Numbered from the stretch's first letter, positions 18,030 to 27,090 are shown. The stretch: 64,000 nt of DNA from Rubrivivax sp. (GCA_027484825.1 JAIXSE010000034.1:62001-126000); one strand, 5' to 3'. Program-made: numbers and translations. The notes: generated by a model not told the origin, from the letters alone.

Positions 18030-19700
18030 ATGTCTTCAGTGCTGACCGACCCGAGCGTCGCGCCCAGCAGCGCAAGCTGGCTGAGCAAAGAGCGCACGAT
18101 TGCCGCGCCCGGCTTCAATCGCTGGCTGGTGCCGCCCAGTGCGCTGGCCATTCACCTGTGCATCGGGATGGCCTATGGCTTCTCGGTGTTCTGGCTGCCC
18201 TTGTCCAAGCTGATGCAGACCGCCGGCACCGGCGCCGCCTGCGGCAAGGACGTGGGCTTCCTCGACCAGCTGTTCACCACCCAGTGCGACTGGACCGTGA
18301 CCACGCTGGGCCTGATGTACACGCTGTTCTTCGTGTTCCTGGGTTGCTCGGCCGCCATCTGGGGCGGTTGGCTGGAACGTGCCGGCCCGCGCAAGGCTGG
18401 CCTGGTCAGCGCGCTGTGCTGGTGCGGCGGCATGATGATCTCCGCCCTGGGCATCCACACCCATCAGCTCTGGATGATGATCCTGGGCTCCGGCGTGATC
18501 GGTGGCATCGGCCTGGGTCTGGGCTACATCTCGCCCGTGTCCACGCTGATCAAGTGGTTCCCGGACCGTCGTGGCATGGCCACCGGCATGGCCATCATGG
18601 GCTTCGGGGGTGGCGCCATGATCGGCTCCCCGCTGGCCGTTGAACTGATGAAGAACTTCGCCACGCCCACCGACCCGGGCGTGATGCAGACCTTCGTGGT
18701 CATGGCGCTGATCTACTTTGCCTTCATGGTTGCCGGTGCCCTGGGCTACCGCGTGCCGCCGTCGGGCTGGAAGCCGGAAGGCTGGACGCCGCCGGTCGCT
18801 GCCGCCAGCAACACCATGGTCACCCAGCGTCACGTGCATGTGAAGAAGGTCTGGGGCATTCCGCAGTTCTGGTTGGTCTGGATCGTGCTGTGCATGAACG
18901 TGAGCGCCGGCATCGGCGTGATCGGCATGGCCAGCCCGATGCTGCAGGAAATCTTCGGCGGCTCGCTGATCGGTGTGGACGCCAAGTTCGGTGAGCTGGA
19001 CAAGACCCAGCTGGCCGCCATTGCCGGCATCGCCGCTGGCTTTGCCGCCCTGCTGAGCCTGTTCAACATCGGTGGCCGCTTCTTCTGGGCCACGCTGTCC
19101 GACAAGCTGGGCCGCAAGCTCACCTACACGATCTTCTTCGTGCTGGGCGGCCTGCTCTACGCCAGCCTGCCCAGCAGCGCTGCGGCCGGTCACAAGCTGG
19201 CCTTCGTGGGCGCGGTGTGCATCATCTTGTCGATGTATGGCGGCGGCTTCGCCACCGTGCCGGCCTATCTGGGCGACCTGTTCGGCACCCAGATGGTGGG
19301 CGCCATCCACGGCCGTCTGCTGACCGCCTGGGCCACCGCCGGCATCCTGGGCCCGATCGTCGTGAACTTCATGCGTGACTACCAGCTGGGCCTGGGCATC
19401 CCGCGTGAGCAGGTCTACAACCAGACCATGTACATCCTGGTGGGGCTGCTGATCATTGGTTTGATCGCCAACCTGCTGGTGCGCCCGGTCGCGGACAAGC
19501 ACTTCATGACCGACGCTGAACTGGCGGTCGAGAAGCAGCTGGCCAGCGAGCGCGCCGCCGCCAACGAAGTGGGCAGCGGCCCCGGCGTTGGCAAGGCGAC
19601 TCCGGCCTTCGTGGTGATCCTGGCCTGGCTGGCCGTGGGCATTCCGCTGGCGTGGGGCATCTACCGCACCGGCCTGACGGTGGCCAAGCTGTTCGCCTGA
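18030..19700 (+). CDS. OFA-family oxalate/formate antiporter (MFS)
   Basis: A 556-residue major facilitator protein starting at ATG 18030 behind AGGAGG. Twelve or more membrane helices are seen, with OFA-like text: LAIHLCIGMAYGFSVFWLPL at the N-terminus, WGGWLERAGPRKAGLVSALC after the helix II-III loop, and PDRRGMATGMAIMGFGGGAM. A cytoplasmic insert around residues 245-270 and a C-terminal extra helix make it longer than OxlT. It probably exchanges formate, oxalate or a related acid. It is followed by a molybdenum-dependent oxidoreductase and FdhD, so formate or a related one-carbon acid is the best guess. Confidence 0.85.
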   Translation: MSSVLTDPSVAPSSASWLSKERTIAAPGFNRWLVPPSALAIHLCIGMAYGFSVFWLPLSKLMQTAGTGAACGKDVGFLDQLFTTQCDWTVTTLGLMYTLFFVFLGCSAAIWGGWLERAGPRKAGLVSALCWCGGMMISALGIHTHQLWMMILGSGVIGGIGLGLGYISPVSTLIKWFPDRRGMATGMAIMGFGGGAMIGSPLAVELMKNFATPTDPGVMQTFVVMALIYFAFMVAGALGYRVPPSGWKPEGWTPPVAAASNTMVTQRHVHVKKVWGIPQFWLVWIVLCMNVSAGIGVIGMASPMLQEIFGGSLIGVDAKFGELDKTQLAAIAGIAAGFAALLSLFNIGGRFFWATLSDKLGRKLTYTIFFVLGGLLYASLPSSAAAGHKLAFVGAVCIILSMYGGGFATVPAYLGDLFGTQMVGAIHGRLLTAWATAGILGPIVVNFMRDYQLGLGIPREQVYNQTMYILVGLLIIGLIANLLVRPVADKHFMTDAELAVEKQLASERAAANEVGSGPGVGKATPAFVVILAWLAVGIPLAWGIYRTGLTVAKLFA

Positions 19701-19900
19701 CCTTGAACCGCCCGCCGCCCAGGTTGCACCCGGGGCGGCGCGGCCTGGGGGCATGACCCCTCGCGAGCGCGTCCGCGCGTTCGCCTTTATTCTCAGCCTC
19801 GCCCCGTCGGCGGCCTGTCATCGGCGCCCCGGGGCGAGCTTCGTTGAGGCCCTTCCGCAGGAAGGACCTCGACGTCACTGACGCCAGAGCCGAGGACCGG

Positions 19901-22255
19901 ATGAGCGAACAAAAAATCCACTTCTACAAGGGCCCCGCCGGTGGATGGGGCGCGCTGCGCAGCGTCGCCAAGCATCTGCAGGAGCAGGGCATTGCGGTGA
20001 AGGGCGCCAAGACGCTGCTGTCGGCGAATCAGCCCGACGGCTTCGATTGCCCCGGCTGCGCCTGGCCGGACCGCGACCACCGCTCCACCTTTGAGTTCTG
20101 CGAGAACGGCGCCAAAGCCATCTCCGCGGAAGCCACGGCCAAGCGCGCCACGCCCGAAGTGCTGAGCGCCCACACGGTGAGCTGGCTGGCCGAGCAGTCC
20201 GACTACGACCTGGAAAACATGGGCCGCATCACCGAGCCCATGATGTATGACCCGGCCACCGATACCTACCAGCGCACCACCTGGGACGCCGCCTTCGAGC
20301 TGATCGGACGCAAGCTCAACGAGCTGGCCGACCCCAACGAAGCGCTGTTCTACACCTCGGGCCGGGCCAGCAATGAAGCGGCCTTCCTGTATCAGCTGTT
20401 CGTGCGGGAATTCGGCACCAACAACTTCCCCGATTGCTCGAACATGTGCCACGAGCCCAGCGGCCAGGGCCTCAAGCCCACCATCGGCATCGGCAAGGGC
20501 ACGGTCACGCTGCACGACTTCGAGAAGGCCGACGCCATCTTCGTCTTCGGCCAGAACCCCGGCACCAACCACCCGCGCATGCTGGGGGAGCTGCGTGAAG
20601 CCTCCAAGCGCGGTTGCAAGATCGTCAGCTTCAATCCGCTGCGCGAGCGCGGTCTGGAGCGGTTTGCCGATCCGCAGAACAAGATGGAAATGGCCACGCT
20701 GGGCAGCACGCCGATTTCCTCGCACTACTTCCAGCTGCGCATCGGCGGCGACATGGCCGTGATGAAGGGCCTGTGCAAGCGGGTGCTGGAGCTGGACGAT
20801 GCCGCCGTGGCCGACGGCCGCGAGCGGGTGCTGGATGTGGCGTTCATCGAGCAGCACACTGCCGGTTTCGACGCCTTTGCGCAGAGCATCCGTGACGAGG
20901 ACTGGGAGACGCTGGAAGCGGAATCCGGCCTGTCGCAGGAGCAGCTGTGCGCGGCCGGCGACCTCTATGCCGAAGCCAAGCGCGTCATCATCTGCTGGGG
21001 CATGGGCATCACCCAGCACCAGTATTCGGTGGCCACCATCCAGCACATCGCAGCGCTGCTGATGCTGCGCGGCAATATCGGCCGTGAAGGCGCGGGCGCC
21101 TGCCCGGTGCGCGGTCACAGCAATGTGCAGGGCGACCGCACCATGGGCATCTACGAGAAGCCGGCCCCGGCGTTCCTGGATCGCCTCGGCAAGGTCTTCG
21201 GCTTCGAGCCGCCGCGCGAGCATGGCTACGGCACGGTCGAGGCCATCCAGGCGATGCTCGACGGCAAGGCCAAGGTCTTCATCGCCCTGGGCGGGAATTT
21301 CGCCTCGGCCACGCCGGACACGCTGGCCACCTGGAAGGCCCTGCGCAGTACCGATCTGACGGTGCATGTCACCACCAAGTTCAACCGCAGCCACACCATC
21401 CACGGCAAGGCCGCGCTGGTGCTGCCTTGCCTGGGTCGCACCGAGATCGACATGCAGGCCGGCGGCCCGCAGGGCGTGACGGTGGAAGACTCGATGAGCA
21501 TGGTGCACATCTCCAGCGGCATGAATGCGCCGGCGTCCGAGCATCTGCTGTCCGAGCCGATGATCGTGGCCCGCATGGCCGCCGCCACGCTCAAGCACAG
21601 CAAGACGCCGTGGCTGTGGATGGTGGAGGACTACAGCCGCATCCGCGACAAGATCGAGGAAGTCTTCGACGACTTCAAGGGCTTCAACGAGAAGATCAAG
21701 ACGCCCGGCGGCTTCCGTCTGCGCAACACTGCCAGCGAGCGGGTGTGGGCCACGCCGGCCGGCAAGGCCACCTTCATTCCGTTTGCCCTGCCCACCGACA
21801 CGCCGGTGCATCAGGCGCGCGAGCGTCTGCGGGAGCACAAGACGGTGGTGTTCAATCTGGCCACCGTGCGCTCGCACGACCAGTACAACACCACCATCTA
21901 CGGCATGGACGACCGGTATCGCGGCGTCTGGGGCCATCGCCGGGTGGTCTTCATCCATCCGGAGGACCTCAAGGCCATCGGCATGAAGGCCGGCGAGTGG
22001 GTGGACATCACCAGCGTCTACAGCGACGGGCAGGAACGTCGTGCGGACAAGTTCGTGCTCATCGAGTACGACATCCCGCGCGGGTGCCTCGCCAGCTACT
22101 TCCCGGAGACCAACAGCCTGGTGCCGCTGTCCAGCGTGTCGATTGGCGCGGGCACGCCCACGTCCAAGTCGATTCCCGTGGTGCTGACGCTGCGTCCGCA
22201 GGACACGCCGATTCCGCAGGAACAGGCGCGGTCGGTGGAAGGCGCTGCGGTTTGA
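19901..22255 (+). CDS. FdhF/YdeP-type molybdopterin oxidoreductase
   Basis: A 784-residue molybdopterin-guanine-dinucleotide enzyme alpha subunit of the FdhF/YdeP class. The start is ATG 19901 with GAGG five bases upstream. Cys residues near the N-terminus (FDCPGCAWPD, EFCENGAK) may bind an iron-sulfur centre. Typical cofactor motifs follow (YTSGRASNEAAFLYQLFVRE, NMCHEPSGQGL, FVFGQNPGTNHPRML, NKFNRS-type text near 490, and the C-terminal cap NLATVRSHDQYNT). There is no signal peptide, so it is cytoplasmic. E. coli YdeP is linked to acid tolerance; here the partners are an OFA transporter upstream and FdhD downstream, which supports formate or oxalate-derived acid oxidation. No beta or gamma subunit is adjacent. 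Confidence 0.88.
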   Translation: MSEQKIHFYKGPAGGWGALRSVAKHLQEQGIAVKGAKTLLSANQPDGFDCPGCAWPDRDHRSTFEFCENGAKAISAEATAKRATPEVLSAHTVSWLAEQSDYDLENMGRITEPMMYDPATDTYQRTTWDAAFELIGRKLNELADPNEALFYTSGRASNEAAFLYQLFVREFGTNNFPDCSNMCHEPSGQGLKPTIGIGKGTVTLHDFEKADAIFVFGQNPGTNHPRMLGELREASKRGCKIVSFNPLRERGLERFADPQNKMEMATLGSTPISSHYFQLRIGGDMAVMKGLCKRVLELDDAAVADGRERVLDVAFIEQHTAGFDAFAQSIRDEDWETLEAESGLSQEQLCAAGDLYAEAKRVIICWGMGITQHQYSVATIQHIAALLMLRGNIGREGAGACPVRGHSNVQGDRTMGIYEKPAPAFLDRLGKVFGFEPPREHGYGTVEAIQAMLDGKAKVFIALGGNFASATPDTLATWKALRSTDLTVHVTTKFNRSHTIHGKAALVLPCLGRTEIDMQAGGPQGVTVEDSMSMVHISSGMNAPASEHLLSEPMIVARMAAATLKHSKTPWLWMVEDYSRIRDKIEEVFDDFKGFNEKIKTPGGFRLRNTASERVWATPAGKATFIPFALPTDTPVHQARERLREHKTVVFNLATVRSHDQYNTTIYGMDDRYRGVWGHRRVVFIHPEDLKAIGMKAGEWVDITSVYSDGQERRADKFVLIEYDIPRGCLASYFPETNSLVPLSSVSIGAGTPTSKSIPVVLTLRPQDTPIPQEQARSVEGAAV

Positions 22256-22302
22256 GGCGCTGATGGAAGGCTGGGCGGATGCATCGACGCGGAGCGATTC
22301 CC

Positions 22303-22674
22303 ATGGCGGACTCGCAAGCTGAGGCCACTGGCAGGGGTGACCCTGTCGACGAGCCCGGTGACGAGTCCGGTGACGACGCCGCCGATGAACCTGCAGAAGG
22401 CCCCGCCTTCGAAACGCAGGCCCGGCTGGCCTTGCAGGCGCTGGCGGAGCTGGACGGCGGCAAGGGGGTGTCCCTGCCCCGTCTGGCCAAGCGCACCGGT
22501 CTGCGGGTCAGTGTGCTGCTGCGCCTGTTCACCCTGCTGAGCGATGCCCGGGTCGGTGACACCACCGGCCCTGGCTGGGTGCGACTGGCGCTGGAAGAGG
22601 ACGGCCGCTGGATGGCCAGCATGACAGCAGCCGGGCGAGGGGATCCCGATCAGTGGGATCATTCGTCCCCATGA
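22303..22674 (+). CDS. Small winged-helix-like protein in the formate operon
   Basis: A 123-residue protein. An acidic disordered N-terminus is followed by a region that reads like a winged helix: ALQALAELDGGKGVSLPRLA, KRTGLRVSVLLRLFTLLSDA and VRLALEEDGRW. ATG 22303 with GGAG eight bases upstream is preferred; ATG 22279 is also possible. Its end overlaps the fdhD start by ATGA, so it is translated with fdhD. It may regulate the formate operon or assist enzyme maturation. I recognise no characterised homologue. Confidence 0.7.
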   Translation: MADSQAEATGRGDPVDEPGDESGDDAADEPAEGPAFETQARLALQALAELDGGKGVSLPRLAKRTGLRVSVLLRLFTLLSDARVGDTTGPGWVRLALEEDGRWMASMTAAGRGDPDQWDHSSP

Positions 22675-23576
22675 GCAGTCGTTCCTCCCTCCCGTCCGCC
22701 GTCACGCCTGACCCGTCGGCGGATGTACCGCTGGACGCTTGTGCGCTGGCCTCCTCTCACCCTGACCTGGATGCGGCCGATGTGCCACTGCCCGCTGCAC
22801 TGGTGAGCGTCCGTCCGACCCGTCTGGGCGGTCCGGCGCGCGGCGGCGATGAGGAGTGGGTGGCCGAAGAGGTGCCGATCGCGCTGGAATACAACGGGCT
22901 GTCGCATGCGGTGATGCTGGCCACGCCGCTGGATCTGGAAGACTTCGCGCTGGGCTTTTCGCTGAGCGAGAACCTGATTGGATCGCCAGCGGACTTGCTG
23001 GATGTCGAGGTGCAGACCCGTGCGCAAGGCGTGGCGCTGCAATTGCGGGTGACGGCGCGGTGTGAGCTGATGCTCAAGGAACGGCGTCGCACGCTGGCCG
23101 GTCGCACCGGCTGTGGCCTGTGTGGCACGGACAGCCTGGATCAGGTGTTCCGTCCGCCCAGCCGGCCCTTGCCGCCCTTGCCGGTTGACCGCTCGCAACT
23201 CATCCCGGTGCTGTCGCGCGCCATGCGTGAGCTGTCGGAAGCCCAGCCGCTTCAGCAGCGCAGCGGGGGCATTCATGCGGCGGCCTGGTGCAGTCCGCAG
23301 GGCGAGGTGCTGATGGTCCGGGAGGACGTCGGTCGGCACAACGCGCTGGACAAGCTGGTGGGGGCCTTGGCCCGGGCCCAGATCGATCCATCGCAGGGGT
23401 TTGCCGCGGTCACCAGCCGGGCGAGTTTTGAGATGGTGCAGAAGGCGGCGGGGGCTGGCATTGCGCTGCTCGCGGCGGTGTCCGCGCCGACGCATCTGGC
23501 CATTCGTACCGCGCAGGCCTGCGGACTCACGCTGGCCGGCTTCGTCCGCGAGGGCCGGGCGACGCTCTACAGCTGA
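22671..23576 (+). CDS. fdhD: FdhD sulfurtransferase for formate dehydrogenase maturation
   Basis: A 301-residue FdhD. It carries sulfur from IscS to the molybdenum cofactor of formate dehydrogenase and is needed for enzyme activity. The mobile-loop cysteines are present (TGCGLCGT). Conserved blocks follow: PLDLEDFALGFSLSENLIGS, RSGGIHAAAWC, VREDVGRHNALDKLVGAL and VTSRASFEMVQKAA. The N-terminal 45 residues are extra and low in complexity. It starts at ATG 22671 inside an ATGA overlap with the preceding gene. Its presence supports real formate dehydrogenase activity for the upstream molybdoenzyme. Confidence 0.95.
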   Translation: MSSRSSLPSAVTPDPSADVPLDACALASSHPDLDAADVPLPAALVSVRPTRLGGPARGGDEEWVAEEVPIALEYNGLSHAVMLATPLDLEDFALGFSLSENLIGSPADLLDVEVQTRAQGVALQLRVTARCELMLKERRRTLAGRTGCGLCGTDSLDQVFRPPSRPLPPLPVDRSQLIPVLSRAMRELSEAQPLQQRSGGIHAAAWCSPQGEVLMVREDVGRHNALDKLVGALARAQIDPSQGFAAVTSRASFEMVQKAAGAGIALLAAVSAPTHLAIRTAQACGLTLAGFVREGRATLYS

Positions 23577-23584
23577 GCCAGCGC

Positions 23585-24280
23585 TCAGAACTTGCAGCCC
23601 AGGCCCAGGTGGGCTGAGACCTCCAGCGTGGTGTCGCCGTTCTGGCTCTTGCCGAGCTTGGACGGAAGCCGGAAGCGGGTGGCGCACTCGGTGGCGTCCA
23701 GACCCATGCTGCGGAGAAACTGCTTCGGGGCTTCCATGCCGACACTGATGGCGTGATGGGCGCGCTTGGGCGGCGGTCCGATCACGCTGGGTTCGCGCGG
23801 CAGTTCCACCAGCTGGATGTCCGGCATGGCGAAGGATTTGATGCGGCTTTCCGGGGCGGATGCGGCGCGCCAGTCCTGGGCGCTGAGCGGCAGGCGCATC
23901 GACAGGCGTGGCCGCAGGCTGAGCCAGCCGGTCGAGGGCAGGGACGCCGGTGCGGCATCTGCGGCCGCAGGCGGGATGGGGACGGTCGTGACGGTCGCCG
24001 GTGCGGTGCCGGGTCCCGATCCCGAAGTTGAAGTCGAGCCTGGTCCTGTGCTCGCTGGGGCCGCCAATGTCACTGCAGCGATGGATGGGGCTGTGCCCAT
24101 GGCCGTCCCCGGCGCGATGCTGGCGATCGATGTCGCCATGGCAGCTGCTGCGGGACGGCTGGCGCCGACCTGCGCGGCGCTGTCCGCCGACCATGCCGGC
24201 AGCGCCGCGGCACTGATGGCCGTCACGCCTGCGACCCGAACCCACACACGGCCCGCCCTGCGACTGACAAGCTTGGCCAT
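23585..24280 (-). CDS. Exported hypothetical protein (231 aa)
   Basis: ATG 24280 follows GGGAGG. The N-terminus (MAKLVSRRAGRVWVRVAGVT, ending near AWSADS) is a signal peptide. A long Ala/Thr/Ser/Pro-rich linker follows to about residue 125, then a folded C-terminal part with DWRAASAPESRIKSFAMPDI and LGLGCKF. I do not recognise the domain. One Cys near residue 200 and one at the end could form a disulfide. It is convergent with fdhD, eight bases apart, and divergent from the toxin-antitoxin pair. Confidence 0.65.
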   Translation of the reverse strand: MAKLVSRRAGRVWVRVAGVTAISAAALPAWSADSAAQVGASRPAAAAMATSIASIAPGTAMGTAPSIAAVTLAAPASTGPGSTSTSGSGPGTAPATVTTVPIPPAAADAAPASLPSTGWLSLRPRLSMRLPLSAQDWRAASAPESRIKSFAMPDIQLVELPREPSVIGPPPKRAHHAISVGMEAPKQFLRSMGLDATECATRFRLPSKLGKSQNGDTTLEVSAHLGLGCKF

Positions 24281-24587
24281 ATGGCCTCCCCAACCCTGTG
24301 ATCCCAGTCGCAGAGACTGATCCCGCTGGCTGAAGGCGGCCTGAAGTCTCGCGGCGCGGACGTAGGTGAAATTCCCTGTAGCTGGGGAAGACCCCGAGCG
24401 GCGGTCTGCAAACTCTTGAAACAAGCCGAACGCGGATCCAACGAACGCCAGCTTTGTCCCGGCCACTACGGGGGCAAGACGCTCTGCCGATCACCCGGCG
24501 TCCTCTGTGCTGCTCCTGCCGGCCTCGTTTTTGATGCGGCAAGGAATGTGTTTAGGGCGATCCAAAATTTATGTTGGTGATAAACTC
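24281..24587. promoter_or_regulatory. Divergent promoter region with toxin-antitoxin operator candidate
   Basis: About 300 bases between the exported protein and the toxin gene, AT-richer at the right end. TTTATGTTGGTGATAAA at 24568-24584 has five-base inverted arms and lies directly before the proposed GTG start of the toxin. It is a candidate operator for the MqsA-type antitoxin. I see no further gene here. Confidence 0.4.
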
Positions 24588-25061
24588 GTGGCGACACTCT
24601 GGACCTGCGATCCCTCGCAGTTGCCCCCACACCGCGGCAAGGGATGCGTGCTGAAAGGGTGGGGCCCGTTGTTCAACCTGAGCATGTTGCAAGCTCGCTT
24701 GCGCGCCGGTCTGCTTGACCTGGATCTCGACCAGCATTGCTGGGTCGCCACCCGAGGCTGCTGGAATGAACTGTTGAAGCTGACATGGACACCTGGCCAC
24801 CACCTCCGACGGCTGCTGCTGGCATTGCGTCCGGGCCATCACCGGCAAGGCGGAGACTTCGTCAATGCCCAGTGGTGTCAGGACTCCAACGGTGCGCTGT
24901 GGGCCTGCGATGCCTACAGGGTCCATGTGGATGAATACAACGACTTTCGTCGAACGCCCAAAGGACTGGCGTACTACGTGAAGTTTTCGATCGATGAGAG
25001 CGGTGCACTCTGCCTGGTGCTGATTCAGTGCCACCTGGACCGCTATCGAAGTCGGGCCTAG
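24588..25061 (+). CDS. Putative toxin, distant MqsR-like (type II TA)
   Basis: An unrecognised protein of about 157 residues, Cys/Trp-rich, directly upstream of an MqsA-type antitoxin. Its C-terminal third can be laid against E. coli MqsR: DFVNAQ against DFYKSM, LWACDAYRV against IWQDVYRP, and YYVKFSID against VYLKITV. In that alignment the catalytic Lys56 becomes Asn and Gln68 is not kept, while Tyr81 is. The N-terminal part (PLFNLSMLQARLRAG) resembles the MqsR RLSQVKKLVNAG segment. The start is uncertain: GTG 24588 follows a possible operator, while ATG 24546 and upstream codons are also open. Toxin role is inferred from position and this loose similarity. Confidence 0.55.
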   Translation: MATLWTCDPSQLPPHRGKGCVLKGWGPLFNLSMLQARLRAGLLDLDLDQHCWVATRGCWNELLKLTWTPGHHLRRLLLALRPGHHRQGGDFVNAQWCQDSNGALWACDAYRVHVDEYNDFRRTPKGLAYYVKFSIDESGALCLVLIQCHLDRYRSRA

Positions 25062-25084
25062 CCCGTCTCTTCCCAGGAGTTTGT

Positions 25085-25702
25085 ATGCCTCGCCCGACCG
25101 CCATGACCTGCCCGACCTGCCGTACCTGCCGCCAAGGCTCCCTGAAGCCCATTGAGCGCGTCGAGACCTTCCATCCCCCGGGTGTTCCCCCCGTGGAAGT
25201 GGCGCTGCTGGCAGCACGCTGCAGCCATTGCGGCAAGGAAACGGACCTGGCCTCCCAGCTGGAGGAGAACCTTCGTCGCCGTGCGGCGCGCAAGGTGCAC
25301 TATGGCCTTCATCTGCTGGGCGAAGAGATCCTCGCCTTCCGGCGCTATTGGGGCCTGACGCAGCAAGCAGCGTCGCGGATCTTCGGGAAGGGGATCATCG
25401 CGTTCTCCCGTTACGAATCCGAAAAATCCTTCCCGGACGAGAGCACGACCAAACTGATTCGCGCTGCGATGCGCCACCCGCAGTTGCTCAAGGAATTGGC
25501 CGATGAATCCGGCATTGAAGTGCCGCTCTGGGAAGAGCGGCTTCTACGACCGGTCGCTGCGCAGTCGTCACCGATCGACGTTCAGCAGTCTCCGGCCCCG
25601 CGCTCCCGCGCGGCACTCGGTCCCCCCGCCCCTATCACCCAGGGGACCGCACTCAAGCGCCCAAAGGCGCTGAGGCGAGAGGCCGCCCCGGCGGTTCGAT
25701 GA
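25085..25702 (+). CDS. mqsA: MqsA-family antitoxin / autoregulator
   Basis: A 205-residue protein starting at ATG 25085 behind AGGAG. The N-terminal zinc domain has Cys9, Cys12, Cys46 and Cys49 (CPTC and CSHC), with an extra Cys15. The C-terminal helix-turn-helix carries the MqsA hallmark LTQQAASRIFGKGIIAFSRY, closely like E. coli MqsA. MqsA neutralises the toxin and represses its own operon. It is longer than the 131-residue E. coli protein because of a disordered, Pro/Ala/Arg-rich tail after residue 150. The 23-base gap and toxin-first order are as in mqsRA. Confidence 0.85.
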   Translation: MPRPTAMTCPTCRTCRQGSLKPIERVETFHPPGVPPVEVALLAARCSHCGKETDLASQLEENLRRRAARKVHYGLHLLGEEILAFRRYWGLTQQAASRIFGKGIIAFSRYESEKSFPDESTTKLIRAAMRHPQLLKELADESGIEVPLWEERLLRPVAAQSSPIDVQQSPAPRSRAALGPPAPITQGTALKRPKALRREAAPAVR

Positions 25703-25713
25703 ACGGGACCATG

Positions 25714-25738
25714 AAAAAGGGCCGCAAGCGCGGCCCTT
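25714..25738 (-). terminator. Rho-independent terminator after dctM
   Basis: A perfect nine-base stem (AAGGGCCGC / GCGGCCCTT, loop GCTT on the minus strand) is followed on that strand by a T run. It lies between the convergent antitoxin and dctM genes and should terminate the dctPQM transcript. It may also slow plus-strand transcription. Confidence 0.85.
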
Positions 25739-25761
25739 GAAGGGAGAGCAGTCGTCGGCGA

Positions 25762-27090
25762 TCAGGTCACCAACCCCAGCAGCCTTGGCAGCGCCAGGGA
25801 CAATCCCGGCCAGTAGGTCACCACCAGCAGGAAGCCCAGCATCGTCAGCAGCCAGGGCCAAACGGCCACCGTCAGCTCGGTAATGCCCATCTTGGTGATG
25901 CCTGAAGCCACATACAGGTTGAGCCCCACCGGCGGATGGCACAGGCCCACCTCCATGTTGACCGCCATCAGAATGCCCAAGTGCACCGGGTCCACCCCCA
26001 GCTTGGCCGCCACCGGGAACAGGATGGGCGCCATGATCAGCACGATTGCCGCCGGGTCCATGAAGTTGCCCGCACCCAGCAGAATCAGATTGACCAGCAA
26101 CAGGAACACCACCAGCCCGAAGCCCTGGGCCGACATCCAGGCCGCCATCGTCTGCGGAATCTGCTCCGATGCCATCAGGAAGCTGAACAGCACCGCATTG
26201 GTGATGATGTAGAGCAGCATCGAGCTCATGGCCGCTGCCTTGAGCAGCACGCGCGGCACGTCCTTCAGCCCCATGTCCTTGTAGACGAACACCGAGATGA
26301 TGAAGGCGTACACCGCCGCCACTGCCGCCGCTTCCGTCGGGGTGAACTTGCCGCTGTAGATGCCGCCGATCACCACCACGATCAACATCAGGCCCCAGAA
26401 GCTCTCGCGGAAGGCCTTGAAGCGTTCCGCCCAACTGGCGCGTTCCATGCGCGGATAGTTGAACTTCTTGGCCCGATACCAGGTGGTGATGCCCAGCAGC
26501 AGCGACAGCACCAGACCCGGCACCACCCCCGCCATGAACAGCTGACCCACCGAGGCCGTGCCCACGCTTTCCCCGTTGGGCCCGGTGGCCGACATGCCGG
26601 CCGTGGCGATGGAGAACATCACCAGGTTGATTGACGGCGGGAACAGGATGCCCAGCGCCCCGGACGTGGTGATCACGCCGGCACCGAACTGCTTCGGATA
26701 GCCCTGCTTGGTCATCGCCGGCAGGATGATCGAGCCCACCGCCACCACCGTGGCCACGGACGAGCCGGAAATGGCCGCGAACATCGCGCAGGCCAGCACG
26801 CCCGCCAGGCCCAGGCCGCCAAACCAGTGACCGATCATGGTCGTGGCGAAATGGATGATCCGTTTCGCCACCCCGCCATGCGTCAGGAAGTTGCCCGCCA
26901 GGATGAAGAAGGGCACCGCCATGATCTCGAACTTCTCGATGCCGGTGAACAGCTTCAGGGCCACCGATTCAATCGGCACCTGCGTCATCGTGAAGAGATA
27001 GGTCAGGACCGTCAGGCCCAGCGAGATGGAGATCGGCATGCCGGTGAGCATCAGCATCACCAGCAGCGAAAAGATGATCAGGGTGTTCAT
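25762..27090 (-). CDS. dctM: TRAP transporter large membrane subunit DctM
   Basis: A 442-residue protein with about twelve membrane helices, the sodium-coupled translocation subunit of a TRAP transporter. Family blocks are clear: GMPISISLGLTVLTYLF at the N-terminus, PFFILAGNFLTHGGVAKRII, FAAISGSSVATVVAVGSIIL, and GLCHPPVGLNLYVASGI near the C-terminus. It overlaps dctQ by ATGA and is last in the dctPQM operon, followed by a terminator. With the DctSR-like regulators beyond dctP, C4-dicarboxylates such as succinate, fumarate or malate are the likely substrates. Confidence 0.95.
   Translation of the reverse strand: MNTLIIFSLLVMLMLTGMPISISLGLTVLTYLFTMTQVPIESVALKLFTGIEKFEIMAVPFFILAGNFLTHGGVAKRIIHFATTMIGHWFGGLGLAGVLACAMFAAISGSSVATVVAVGSIILPAMTKQGYPKQFGAGVITTSGALGILFPPSINLVMFSIATAGMSATGPNGESVGTASVGQLFMAGVVPGLVLSLLLGITTWYRAKKFNYPRMERASWAERFKAFRESFWGLMLIVVVIGGIYSGKFTPTEAAAVAAVYAFIISVFVYKDMGLKDVPRVLLKAAAMSSMLLYIITNAVLFSFLMASEQIPQTMAAWMSAQGFGLVVFLLLVNLILLGAGNFMDPAAIVLIMAPILFPVAAKLGVDPVHLGILMAVNMEVGLCHPPVGLNLYVASGITKMGITELTVAVWPWLLTMLGFLLVVTYWPGLSLALPRLLGLVT

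Noticed and set aside
19793..21958. Long minus-strand frame over the formate dehydrogenase gene
   Set aside because: It is antisense to a clear molybdoenzyme and its translation shows no domain.
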